Below, piece by piece: positions 22,165-30,328 of a DNA stretch of 34,075 nucleotides. The stretch's first letter is position 1, and the number at the start of each line of letters is the position of its first letter. A model generated the notes under the pieces. That model searched no databases. It saw only the letters and a program-made list of their open reading frames with translations, and had not been told where the DNA came from. The DNA comes from Bacteroidales bacterium (lineage in GTDB: Bacteria > Bacteroidota > Bacteroidia > Bacteroidales > WCHB1-69), in the NCBI GenBank assembly GCA_031253655.1, contig JAIRVY010000071.1, forward strand, positions 1 through 34,075, read 5' to 3'. The position numbers and the translations under genes were made by a program.

Positions 22165-23382
22165 TTACTCATACCTCACTGCTTCAATTGGGGTAATGCG
22201 TTTTGATATATAGTGAGTAGGTAAGAGTAAAGTGAGCAGACAAGCGGTAAAGACAAGTAGATTCAGCCACAAAAATACCATCGGATTTATTGCTATAGGA
22301 ATGAAAGAAACGTAATAAGTTTCAGGATCTAATGGAATTAGATGAAAAATACTTTGCAATAATCCAATTGTTAAGGCTGCCATATTCCCCCAGCATAAAC
22401 CCCTAAAAATAAGTCGTGAGGCTATGACAACGAAAAGTTTCATTATACTTTTATGATTGAGCCCTAACGTTTTTAATATTCCAATGTTTTTAGTCTGTTC
22501 TAAAACAATGATAAAAAATGTTGATATTATTGTAATCAGACATACCAAGATGGTAATAATTAGTAATACTATGGCATTGGTGTCTGCTAATGCTAACCAC
22601 TCGAAAATGTTGGGATACAGTTGTTTAATTGTCTCGGCTTTTAAATCATAGGGAATCTCGTTGTGCAATTTCATTCCCATTACATCAATTTTGTTGTAGT
22701 CAGCAATCAGTATTTCGATACCACTCACTTGCTCCGGTGTCCATCCGTTCAGTTTTTGCACGTGCCGCAGGTCGGTCAAGATAAACCGTTCATCAACTTC
22801 AGGGAGTTGAGTTTCGTAAATACCTTCTACTACAAAATTGCGTTGACGGGGCGGTTCTTGTATAAAATAGGCGCTTGCTTTAGCGCCTATTTTTAACCTT
22901 AGTTTTGATGCTAACACTTTAGATATGAGAATTTTATCGCATATAGAATCGGTATCGAAAGTAAATGAATTGCCTTCAATAATATGAGCACGAAACAGAT
23001 TCCACGAAAAAGTAGAGTCAATACCTTTTAATACAACGCCTTCTACCTGGTCTTGGGCTTTCAAAATCCCCACTTTAGTACCGTAAAACTGAATGTTTTT
23101 TATTTGCGAGTTATTCCTCATTTCCTCCACAAAACTTTGATTTCTATCAAAAGGAAGCAGATCGAAGGAGTAATTTTCCTCCACACTAGAAATGCGAATA
23201 TGTGCGCCGAGGCTCACCATCTTGTTGCGTATCTCTTTTTGGTAACCGGCGGTAATGAAAAGTGCCAGAAACATAATCGTTACACCCAGCGCCACGCCGG
23301 CAATGGTAATACTGACAATCGGTTTTGAATAATTGTTCTGCTCCGATTTTAACAGTACCTTAGAGAGCGTAAAAAGATTCAT
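22165..23382 (-). CDS. LolC/LolE-type ABC transporter permease (FtsX/MacB family)
   Basis: 405 residues. One N-terminal transmembrane helix (residues ~22-45) is followed by a large periplasmic MacB-like core domain (~48-265) and three C-terminal helices forming the FtsX domain. The motif NIGILKTLGLNHKSIMKLF is typical of the coupling-helix region. Bacteroidota members are annotated as lipoprotein-release permeases that move outer-membrane lipoproteins from the inner membrane with LolD. No ATPase gene is adjacent. It follows lspA and the acidic-repeat gene, so the operon may serve lipoprotein maturation and export together. Confidence 0.88.
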   Translation of the reverse strand: MNLFTLSKVLLKSEQNNYSKPIVSITIAGVALGVTIMFLALFITAGYQKEIRNKMVSLGAHIRISSVEENYSFDLLPFDRNQSFVEEMRNNSQIKNIQFYGTKVGILKAQDQVEGVVLKGIDSTFSWNLFRAHIIEGNSFTFDTDSICDKILISKVLASKLRLKIGAKASAYFIQEPPRQRNFVVEGIYETQLPEVDERFILTDLRHVQKLNGWTPEQVSGIEILIADYNKIDVMGMKLHNEIPYDLKAETIKQLYPNIFEWLALADTNAIVLLIITILVCLITIISTFFIIVLEQTKNIGILKTLGLNHKSIMKLFVVIASRLIFRGLCWGNMAALTIGLLQSIFHLIPLDPETYYVSFIPIAINPMVFLWLNLLVFTACLLTLLLPTHYISKRITPIEAVRYE

Positions 23383-23407
23383 TATTATGTAGTATCAATA
23401 GCATCTT

Positions 23408-24367
23408 CTATACAAACCTTCTTCTCACTAAATCGCACAGTGAGAGGTAAGAAGAAGAAGAAGTATCCCAAAGATATTGATGTTTAAGTTCTTCCATTAA
23501 AACAAAAGCAGACTCGATATTATCACATTCATTCAGTTTTTGAATGGAGTTACTGAAATTAACTCCGCTGTTTTGAAACAGTTCCCTAATAAAAGTAAAT
23601 TTTTCATTAATGGCAATTGCTTTTGTCAAATCTGGAATATAGGATTGTTGAAATTTTGCGCCCAAGGAGTTGTCGTCTTTCTTTTCTGTTAATAAGTCAT
23701 TAAGCGATTTTTTTTCCGGTTTTAACGCCACCACATCATCGAACAGCAGGGTTGAATGTGGTTTTGCATCCGGAATAAATTCTAAAATGTCATCTTCAAC
23801 TGGGGTTGCATGTTCGAAATGAGGTTTTTCTACTGTGAACTCTTCTACTGAGGTTTCTTCTTCCTCAATCATCTCATCATCTAATCTTTCAATTATCTCA
23901 TCCTCAACAATTGCTTCTTCCCCAATCTGTACCATTTCATCAACAGTCGGTTTTTCTTCAATGGGCTCATTCTCAATTTGTTCTTCATCAATCTTCACAT
24001 TCTCAACAATCTGTTCTTCCTCATCAATGGATTCCTCTTCAATGAATTCCACTTCAATGGATTCCTCTTCAATAGTTTCTTCCTTAAGCATCTCATCATC
24101 TATTGAGATTTCTTCTTGAAAATGAGGTTTTAAGGTATCCTGCTCTTCTGTATTTGACGCTGCACGCCACGTCTCTACATCGTTAAATAACTTTTCTATT
24201 CTGACATCAGAAACTTGTTTATCTGTTGTTATGTTAAGAAAAATCATATAGGCTGCCCGAAGGTTGTGCAGAATAATATCCTTTTCAATGGGAGAATAAG
24301 TAATTAGCGCGTTTACCTGTTGTAAATTTTCAATAATTTTTTGAATTACTCCGGTGGGTTTTTCCAT
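23408..24367 (-). CDS. Acidic low-complexity protein with conserved C-terminal domain
   Basis: 319 residues. An N-terminal helical region (~1-75) is followed by a very acidic repetitive middle (~80-190) built of variants of IEEESI and EEPIEE. A more ordered C-terminal region (~225-319) contains SLNDLLTEKK, KAIAINEKFTFIRELFQN and LWDTSSSSYLSLCDLVRRRF. The C-terminal part reminds me of a domain of unknown function conserved in Bacteroidota. No signal peptide or membrane segment is visible, so it is likely cytoplasmic. It lies between lspA and the LolC/E-like gene with gaps of about 20 bp, so it is co-transcribed with lipoprotein genes. Function unknown. Confidence 0.75.
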   Translation of the reverse strand: MEKPTGVIQKIIENLQQVNALITYSPIEKDIILHNLRAAYMIFLNITTDKQVSDVRIEKLFNDVETWRAASNTEEQDTLKPHFQEEISIDDEMLKEETIEEESIEVEFIEEESIDEEEQIVENVKIDEEQIENEPIEEKPTVDEMVQIGEEAIVEDEIIERLDDEMIEEEETSVEEFTVEKPHFEHATPVEDDILEFIPDAKPHSTLLFDDVVALKPEKKSLNDLLTEKKDDNSLGAKFQQSYIPDLTKAIAINEKFTFIRELFQNSGVNFSNSIQKLNECDNIESAFVLMEELKHQYLWDTSSSSYLSLCDLVRRRFV

Positions 24368-24385
24368 AAAATATGAGGTTATTTA

Positions 24386-24970
24386 TTAATTAAGTTCTTG
24401 CTGAATAATATGTTTCTCTTTTTTTGTAACAAAGAATTTTTTATTCCAAATGATGATGGTAATAATACCGATAGTAGTGCAAGTGTCAGCCAAATTGAAG
24501 ATAGCCGGGAAGAAGTATGTTCCCCCCCAAAGCGGAAACCAGTTGGGGAGCAAAAAGAGTTTGAAATAAAACATATCTACCACCCGACCAAACAGGAAAG
24601 GCGAGTAATGCCAAATCATTCCGTAAAACAATGAATCAATGATATTTCCGATAGCACCCGCAATGATTAAAGACAATATTACAACCACAAACCAATTGGC
24701 GATTTTCTTTTTTATTTGAGAAAAAAGGTAGTAAATAAGGAGGATAACGACAGCAATGCGTACCAACGAGAGCAGAAGTTTGCCGATATTTTCGCCGAAA
24801 CTGATGCCAAAAGCCATTCCTTCGTTTTCTACAAAATATATATAAAACCAATTACCTAAAACAGGAAAGGATTCGCCAATAGCCATTGTTGTTTTGACCC
24901 AAATTTTCAAAAATTGGTCAACGGCAACAAAAAAGAAGATAATAAGCAGGGCAATACTACTTTTTCTCAT
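24386..24970 (-). CDS. lspA: Lipoprotein signal peptidase (signal peptidase II)
   Basis: 194 residues with four transmembrane helices. The catalytic aspartates lie in the two family motifs: GNIIDSLFYG followed by GRVVDMFYF, and FNLADTCTTIG. The N-terminal VDQFLKIWVK matches the family's DQxxK start. It cleaves the signal peptides of diacylglyceryl-modified prolipoproteins in the inner membrane. It is longer than E. coli LspA (164 residues), mainly through a loop between helices 3 and 4, a feature of Bacteroidota versions. Its first codons overlap the end of the DksA-like gene by 14 bp. Confidence 0.95.
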   Translation of the reverse strand: MRKSSIALLIIFFFVAVDQFLKIWVKTTMAIGESFPVLGNWFYIYFVENEGMAFGISFGENIGKLLLSLVRIAVVILLIYYLFSQIKKKIANWFVVVILSLIIAGAIGNIIDSLFYGMIWHYSPFLFGRVVDMFYFKLFLLPNWFPLWGGTYFFPAIFNLADTCTTIGIITIIIWNKKFFVTKKEKHIIQQELN

Positions 24971-25340
24971 TTACTTTAGCATCAAATGAAAGGGTGGCAT
25001 GTGGAACGCATTTAAGTCGTTCTTTGGCAATAAGTTTTCCGGTAACGCGGCAAATGCCGTAGGTTTTATTTTCAATACGCACTAAGGCAGCTTCCAAGTT
25101 TTTGATGTACTTATCTAAACGATTAGCCAGTCTGCTGTTTTCCTCTTTGGATAACACTTGATTTCCCTCTTCCAAAATTTTGAAAGTGGGAGAGGTATCG
25201 GTGGTATCGTTTCCTACATTGCTATAGGCTTCTAAGTAGATTTCCATTCCTTGCTTTGCTTCCGCAATTTTTTTTTCGATAAGTGTTTTAAACTCCTGAA
25301 GTTCTTCATCGGAATACCTGATAATAGTGTCTGTATTCAT
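24957..25340 (-). CDS. DksA/TraR-family zinc-finger protein (degenerate finger)
   Basis: 127 residues from the ATG at 25340 (MNTDTIIRYSDEEL); a longer frame from 25370 adds ten residues with no support. It has an N-terminal coiled coil (EELQEFKTLIEKKIAEAKQG) and a C-terminal DksA-type finger. The finger reads CRVTGKLIAKERLKCVPHAT and so keeps only two of the four cysteines, as in many Bacteroidota members. DksA-type proteins bind RNA polymerase through the secondary channel. It is the first gene of a four-gene operon with lspA and overlaps it by 14 bp. Confidence 0.87.
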   Translation of the reverse strand: MNTDTIIRYSDEELQEFKTLIEKKIAEAKQGMEIYLEAYSNVGNDTTDTSPTFKILEEGNQVLSKEENSRLANRLDKYIKNLEAALVRIENKTYGICRVTGKLIAKERLKCVPHATLSFDAKVNEKK

Positions 25341-25367
25341 ACTCTTTGTTTTTTTATTTAGAAAACG

Positions 25368-25375
25368 CAAAAATA
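25368..25375 (-). promoter_or_regulatory. putative -7 element for the dksA-like/lspA operon
   Basis: The minus strand reads TATTTTTG, an exact TAnnTTTG match, 28 bp before the ATG at 25340. It lies in the 105-bp divergent spacer with prfB. Confidence 0.5.
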
Positions 25376-25445
25376 GAAAAAAAAATCCATTCCTAACTAT
25401 TCAAGAAAAAATGTTTTTTTGCATTGAAAAAACAAGTTTAATATT

Positions 25446-26526
25446 ATGATAAATCCCGACCTGATTAAAGACCTTCAAACCAGACTCAGCGAGCTAAGGA
25501 GGTGCCTTTGACATTGATAGTAGATTAGTAGAAATTAGTGAAAAAGAAAAAATAACCCACGAAAACTGTTTCTGGGATGACCCTAAATCTGCCGAAAAAT
25601 TACTTAAAGAGATTAGTTTAGTAAAGTCTTGGGTGCAAGAGTATTTTCAAACCGCATCATTAGTGGATGATTTACTGATTCTTTACGATTTTTTCTTGGA
25701 AGGAGATGTGACTGAACAGGAATTGGAAGAATCGTACAATGCAGCCCTGAGTAGCGTAGAAAAATTAGAATTTCGTAATATGATGTGCGAAGAGGAGGAC
25801 CCGATGGGGGTGATACTAACAATAAATTCCGGCGCGGGTGGCACCGAAAGTTGCGATTGGGCAGAAATGTTGCTCAGAATGTATATGCGATGGGGTGAAA
25901 GAAATAAGTACACCATAAAATTGTTAGACAGGCAAGAAGGAGATGTTGCCGGAATTAAATCTGCAACAATAGAATTAGATGGTCCTTACGGTTACGGGTA
26001 CTTAAAAAGCGAAAACGGCGTGCACCGCTTAGTGCGCCTCTCTCCTTTTGATTCGGCGAACAAACGCCACACCTCTTTTGCCTCCGTGTATGCCTACCCA
26101 ATGATTAACGATGATATTGTGGTGGAAATTAATCCTGCAGATATTTCGTGGGATACGTACCGGGCGAGTGGTCCGGGTGGTCAAAATGTTAATAAAGTTG
26201 AAACAGCAGTTCGTCTGCAACATCACCCGTCCGGCATTATTGTAGAGTGTCAGGAAACCCGCTCTCAATTACAAAATCGCGAAAAAGCAATACAGATGCT
26301 GAAATCGCAACTCTACCAACGTGAAATGGAAAAAAAACGTGAAAAAGTATCCGAAATCGAAAACTCAAAAAAACGGATAGAATGGGGGTCGCAGATTAGA
26401 AGTTATGTGATGCACCCCTACAAAATGGTGAAAGATTTGCGCACCAGCTACGAAATTTCCAATGTAAATGCCGTGATGGACGGCGAACTGGATGGTTTCA
26501 TTAAAGCATATTTAATGGAAAATTAG
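25446..26526 (+). CDS. prfB: Peptide chain release factor 2 with programmed +1 frameshift
   Basis: Translation starts at ATG 25446 and reaches an in-frame TGA at 25509-25511 after 21 codons. The sequence there is AGGAGG-TGC-CTT-TGA-C: an internal Shine-Dalgarno-like AGGAGG, the slippery CTT and the TGA stop followed by C, the standard RF2 autoregulatory site. Skipping T25509 joins 25446-25508 to 25510-26526 and gives a ~359-residue protein. The downstream part has the stop-codon-reading tripeptide SPF (RLSPFDS) and the GGQ motif ([10 protein letters not shown]). RF2 ends translation at UGA and UAA. When RF2 is scarce the ribosome shifts and makes more. The AGGAGG is notable because ordinary start sites here lack such signals. 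Confidence 0.96.
25495..25512 (+). promoter_or_regulatory. prfB +1 frameshift signal
   Basis: AGGAGG, three bases, then CTT TGA C. This is the conserved RF2 frameshift cassette; the shifted frame continues as Leu-Asp-Ile-Asp. Confidence 0.95.
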
Positions 26527-26547
26527 CATTCTTTAACAAAAAAATTA

Positions 26548-26555
26548 TATATTTG
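26548..26555 (+). promoter_or_regulatory. putative -7 element for the DUF2147 gene
   Basis: TATATTTG fits TAnnTTTG and lies 25 bp before the ATG. It suggests that the DUF2147-lptC-queA genes have their own promoter downstream of prfB. Confidence 0.5.
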
Positions 26556-26580
26556 CATCCGAATTATTAACCCTTATTTT

Positions 26581-27006
26581 ATGAAAAAAATTGTTTACAC
26601 CATTTTGGTAATGTTCATCAGCTTATTTGTTTACGCACAAAATGCTGATGCAATCGTTGGAACTTATTTAAAAGCCGACGGAAAATCAAAAGTTGAATTT
26701 TACAAAACCGGCGACAACTATTGCGGTAAAGTAGTTTGGCTTAAAGAACCTAACGACAGCGAAGGAAAACCAAAAAAAGACCCCAAAAATCCTGACAAAT
26801 CTTTGAGAGACAGACCTCTTTTGGAAATGGTAACTATTACAGGTTTGAAATATGAAGGAGAAGGTAAGTATGGCGAGGGAAAAGCGTACCGCCCCGCCGA
26901 AGGCGATGAAGTGAAATTTAAAGTAAAGGTAATAGGAGATGGTACAATTAGCGTTACGGGTTCAAAATATGGTTTTTCTAAAACCGAAACATGGACAAAA
27001 AAATAG
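26581..27006 (+). CDS. DUF2147 family secreted protein
   Basis: 141 residues with a signal peptide (KKIVYTILVMFISLFVYAQ). A single DUF2147 domain follows: IVGTYLKADGKSKVEFYK, YCGKVVWLKEPND, a Lys-rich loop with NPDKSLRDRPLLEM, then KAYRPAEGDEVKFKVKV and GSKYGFSKTETW. The family forms a small lipocalin-like beta barrel in the periplasm, with unknown ligand. It lies 40 bp before lptC. Confidence 0.88.
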   Translation: MKKIVYTILVMFISLFVYAQNADAIVGTYLKADGKSKVEFYKTGDNYCGKVVWLKEPNDSEGKPKKDPKNPDKSLRDRPLLEMVTITGLKYEGEGKYGEGKAYRPAEGDEVKFKVKVIGDGTISVTGSKYGFSKTETWTKK

Positions 27007-27046
27007 ATAGTTTGCCTTTGCAAATTATTATTATTAATTGCGGGAA

Positions 27047-27595
27047 ATGAAACATCCTTTTTATCTCATTTTGTGCGGAATAACGTTTTTCTGCACCTCT
27101 TCTTGTAGTTTTAATTCCAAAAAAGTAACCGTTTTAGAATACAACGGAAAATTTCCTGATGAATCTGCGAGAAATATCGAGATTATTATTAGTGAAGAGA
27201 GTATCATAAATTTTAAGTTGAGCGCACCATTTATGAATAAATATTATGGAGATAATCCCTATTTCGATTTTCCGGAAGGTATCAATATTGATTCTTATTC
27301 TAATGGGGAAAAACATTCCACTCTTACTGCTGATTATGCAATTAGTGAAGAACGAACACAGCGCTACGAAGCACACGGTAATGTGGTTATCGTTGATTTA
27401 GTGAAACAGGAATCTATTATTACAGAAAAAATAGTTTGGGATAAAAGGAATAAACGCATCTTCTCTGATGTTGAAATTACACAGATAAAAGCAGATGGTA
27501 CCGTTAATAAAGGAGATGGCTTTGAGGCTGATGAACGATTTACAAAATATACTATAACAAACATTCGTGGCGAAGTATTGACGGATGAATTGTGA
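27047..27595 (+). CDS. lptC: LPS export protein LptC
   Basis: 182 residues. I chose ATG at 27047 over the upstream TTG at 27038. The N-terminal hydrophobic segment includes a lipobox-like CTSSCSFN. The LptC/OstA-like beta-jellyroll part has the family pattern of alternating strands (SARNIEIIISEESIINFKLS, HSTLTADYAISEERTQRYEA, HGNVVIVD, GDGFEADERFTKYTI). It would take LPS from LptBFG and pass it to LptA in the periplasmic bridge. Its stop overlaps the queA start (TGATG). Other lpt genes are not in the window. Confidence 0.85.
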   Translation: MKHPFYLILCGITFFCTSSCSFNSKKVTVLEYNGKFPDESARNIEIIISEESIINFKLSAPFMNKYYGDNPYFDFPEGINIDSYSNGEKHSTLTADYAISEERTQRYEAHGNVVIVDLVKQESIITEKIVWDKRNKRIFSDVEITQIKADGTVNKGDGFEADERFTKYTITNIRGEVLTDEL

Positions 27596-28896
27596 TGAAA
27601 ATGCCCCCATTTATTCAACTCTCTGATATAGACTACTTGTTGCCCAACGACAAGATTGCTCTGTTCCCCTCGAATAACAGAGACCAATCGAAACTGTTAG
27701 TTTATAAAAACAATACCATTACAGATGCAGTTTTTTTACAATTATCGGATTTTTTGGATGATAATTGCGCGTTAGTTTTTAATGATTCAAAAGTATTTCA
27801 CGCACGCTTGTTGCTTCAAAGCAACTATGGCGCAAATATTGAAGTGTTTCTGTTAGAACCCGTGTATCCTACCCGAGATATCACTTCCGCCTTTTCTCTA
27901 ACAGGAGTAGTTGCCTGGAAATGCCTCATCGGAAATGCGAAAAAATTCCGTGACCCGATAGAATTTGTGGTGGAAATTAATGATATTGAAGAAAGCAGAA
28001 AAGAAGGAAGGAGAAATGAAACAATGTTCCTTGAACCCATATTTCAAAAAGATACCCTAAATAGTGTTCTAATTACGGCAGAAAAGGGGGATAGGGTTGG
28101 GGATGCGTTTTTAGTCACGTTTATGTGGGATGAGGAGGCGGTTTCTTTTGCGCAGTGGTTGGAATCATACGGGAAAATGCCCCTTCCCCCCTATATTAAG
28201 AGAGCAGCGAATGACGCAGACGCAGTTCGTTATCAAACTATTTATGCGCAACACAAAGGCTCTGTGGCGGCTCCGACTGCTGGTCTGCATTTTTCTGAAA
28301 AAGTATTACAATCGCTTAAAGATAAGAATATTACTTTTAAGAACATTACTCTGCACGTGGGAGCAGGTACTTTTAAACCTATTACAACCGAATCGATGTT
28401 GGAACACGAAATGCATGAGGAACAGATGATTATTAATAGAGAAACCGTTGAATTTCTGTTGCAAAATATTAGTAAGAAAATAGTTGCTGTAGGCACTACT
28501 GTGGCGCGAAGTCTGGAATCTCTTTTTATTATAGGCTCCAAATTGTATTTAAAAAAAGAAAATCCATTTGTAGTGGGGCAGTTTGAGATTTATAAAGATG
28601 CACGCTTGCAAAGTGTTACAGTTTCGGAAGCATTGACCGCGCTGTTGCTCTATTTTTCAGAAAGTAATTTGACTGCGATTACTGCTACTACAAGTTTAAT
28701 GATTTTGCCCCACTATTCCCAAAAAATCGCCACAGGATTAATTACAAATTTTCATCAACCCAAAAGTACTTTGTTGTTGCTCATCTCTTCGTACTTGGGC
28801 GAGGAGTGGCAAAAAGTTTATCAACACGCACTTTCGCACAATTATCGTTTTCTCAGTTATGGAGATGCGAATTTATATTTGCCTCAAAATCAGTAG
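27595..28896 (+). CDS. queA: tRNA preQ1(34) S-adenosylmethionine ribosyltransferase-isomerase (QueA-like)
   Basis: 433 residues from ATG 27595, which overlaps the lptC stop by one base. QueA signatures are present: DKIALFPS, DDNCALVFNDSKVFHARL, GKMPLPPYIKR, APTAGLHFSE, LHVGAGTFKPI, HEEQMIIN and GLITNFHQPKSTLLLLISS near the end. It transfers the ribosyl group of SAM to preQ1 at tRNA position 34 in queuosine synthesis. It is longer than E. coli QueA (356). Part of the excess is a charged insert around residues 125-150 (EESRKEGRRNETM). The 3' end overlaps the convergent SGNH gene by 44 bp. Confidence 0.9.
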   Translation: MKMPPFIQLSDIDYLLPNDKIALFPSNNRDQSKLLVYKNNTITDAVFLQLSDFLDDNCALVFNDSKVFHARLLLQSNYGANIEVFLLEPVYPTRDITSAFSLTGVVAWKCLIGNAKKFRDPIEFVVEINDIEESRKEGRRNETMFLEPIFQKDTLNSVLITAEKGDRVGDAFLVTFMWDEEAVSFAQWLESYGKMPLPPYIKRAANDADAVRYQTIYAQHKGSVAAPTAGLHFSEKVLQSLKDKNITFKNITLHVGAGTFKPITTESMLEHEMHEEQMIINRETVEFLLQNISKKIVAVGTTVARSLESLFIIGSKLYLKKENPFVVGQFEIYKDARLQSVTVSEALTALLLYFSESNLTAITATTSLMILPHYSQKIATGLITNFHQPKSTLLLLISSYLGEEWQKVYQHALSHNYRFLSYGDANLYLPQNQ

Positions 28897-30328
28897 TACT
28901 CTTCGTCATCTTGAACCTCTCATACATTGTCTCAAAAGTCTGAGTTAGTACCTGCGCAATCTCCTGTGCTCCTTTGGTCGTGAAATGCACATAGTCGTTT
29001 CCTGCCCATCCTTTTTTTACCCACGACCGCATTGAGTTTGCGCCCCCCATCACTTTGTACATATTCCAAAATGCCGCCCCCGATTTGGGAATTTCCGTAT
29101 TCAATTTTTCTATCAAATAAGGCAGTTGTTTGTAAGTTTTCAGTTCCCCGTCAACAATAGAAAGCATATCGGAGGGACCGATAAAAAGTATGGGAGTATT
29201 GGGCGCAACACGCTGTAAATATTTAATTTGGGCAACAATGTTGGACACATAATTGTCTACACTTTTCTCACTGCATAGGGCGGGTACGGCGTTTCCTCCA
29301 AATTGCAATACAAGCATTCCAACATTTACCAATTGATAATGGAGGCGCATCAATGAGTCGTTCATGAGGGTAAAGTGCTGCCCGCTGGCGCCGCGCATTG
29401 CAATATTATCAACCGCCACGCCAAAGCCGTCGTCAATTAATATACCATAAAAATTGGCATTACCCCTACTTGAGATATTGAAAGATTTTGTGGAGAAATT
29501 TATAGGAAAATTCAACAATTGAATCCCTAAAGAATCGGTTTGAAGAGAATATTTGATTTGATTGGTCTTATCGGTAAGTTCTGTACTGAAACATCCTTTT
29601 AAATTATTGATTAATAATGAAATATTAGAATAATTGTCTCTTCGGTCTATCTCTCCTTTCCGGTTGGGTGCAGATGCTGTAAAGGTGCTGTTTCCTTCAA
29701 TTCTAAACATTTTTGCTAAAGAACCATAATCTCTCTCTTTGTTTTTTCGTGTTTCGCCCCAAAGCGAAAAACAGGAATATTCGCCAGAATATGACTGGTT
29801 TACACTTCCGTTGGGAATAGTTTGATGAAAAGGAACCATCCCGGGCCCCCCGCCGCCAAACTTCTGCTGAAAAAATTGACGGAGATTGCTGCTAAATCTA
29901 TCCAACTCTATTTGAGAATCGCCGTAATACAATACTCTGATAATTTTATGCTGTTCTCTTGCGGATTCTGCCTTGGCAAAAAAACTGTCGAAATAGGAGA
30001 GACTACCGTGAGGAAACTCAAAGGTGCTCTCCATAAATGTAAGTGCTGATTCTAAATGTCTTATGGAATCTGCTCTGCTTGCTCTTTTGTTGGTTTTCAC
30101 AGAATCGATACTCATTCTCGGCTCAACGATAGGGTCAATTTTCCATTTTTTAAGAATCTCACCGGGGTCTTCCGTCTCCTCCAAGTTGCGTACCATTATT
30201 TCCGATAAATCGGGAAAGTGTAAAGTAGTATTTAGAAGTTTAATGCCGTTTTTGGGAAACACAAAAGCAATAAACGCTAAGCAAGCAATGATGCAGAATA
30301 TAAAAAGCAGTATTCTATTGGGTTTCAT
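28853..30328 (-). CDS. SGNH/GDSL-type hydrolase, membrane-anchored
   Basis: 491 residues with an N-terminal signal anchor (residues ~7-24), a linker and an SGNH domain. Blocks visible: YYGDSQIE with nucleophile Ser138, LQFGGNA (block III Gly-x-Asn position), FIGPSDM, and AGNDYVHFTTKG (the Asp-x-x-His block). It is probably an esterase or acetyl-transfer enzyme acting on polysaccharide or peptidoglycan in the periplasm. Such genes in Bacteroidota often neighbour MBOAT O-acyltransferases; none is in the window. Its start overlaps the esterase stop by four bases (ATGA), so it is the last gene of the adk operon. Its 3' end overlaps queA by 44 bp. Confidence 0.8.
   Translation of the reverse strand: MKPNRILLFIFCIIACLAFIAFVFPKNGIKLLNTTLHFPDLSEIMVRNLEETEDPGEILKKWKIDPIVEPRMSIDSVKTNKRASRADSIRHLESALTFMESTFEFPHGSLSYFDSFFAKAESAREQHKIIRVLYYGDSQIELDRFSSNLRQFFQQKFGGGGPGMVPFHQTIPNGSVNQSYSGEYSCFSLWGETRKNKERDYGSLAKMFRIEGNSTFTASAPNRKGEIDRRDNYSNISLLINNLKGCFSTELTDKTNQIKYSLQTDSLGIQLLNFPINFSTKSFNISSRGNANFYGILIDDGFGVAVDNIAMRGASGQHFTLMNDSLMRLHYQLVNVGMLVLQFGGNAVPALCSEKSVDNYVSNIVAQIKYLQRVAPNTPILFIGPSDMLSIVDGELKTYKQLPYLIEKLNTEIPKSGAAFWNMYKVMGGANSMRSWVKKGWAGNDYVHFTTKGAQEIAQVLTQTFETMYERFKMTKSTTDFEANINSHLHN

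Noticed and set aside
25341-25370. Ten-residue N-terminal extension of the DksA-like protein
   Set aside because: The upstream start overlaps the putative -7 element at 25368-25375; the ATG at 25340 fits the family's usual N-terminus better.
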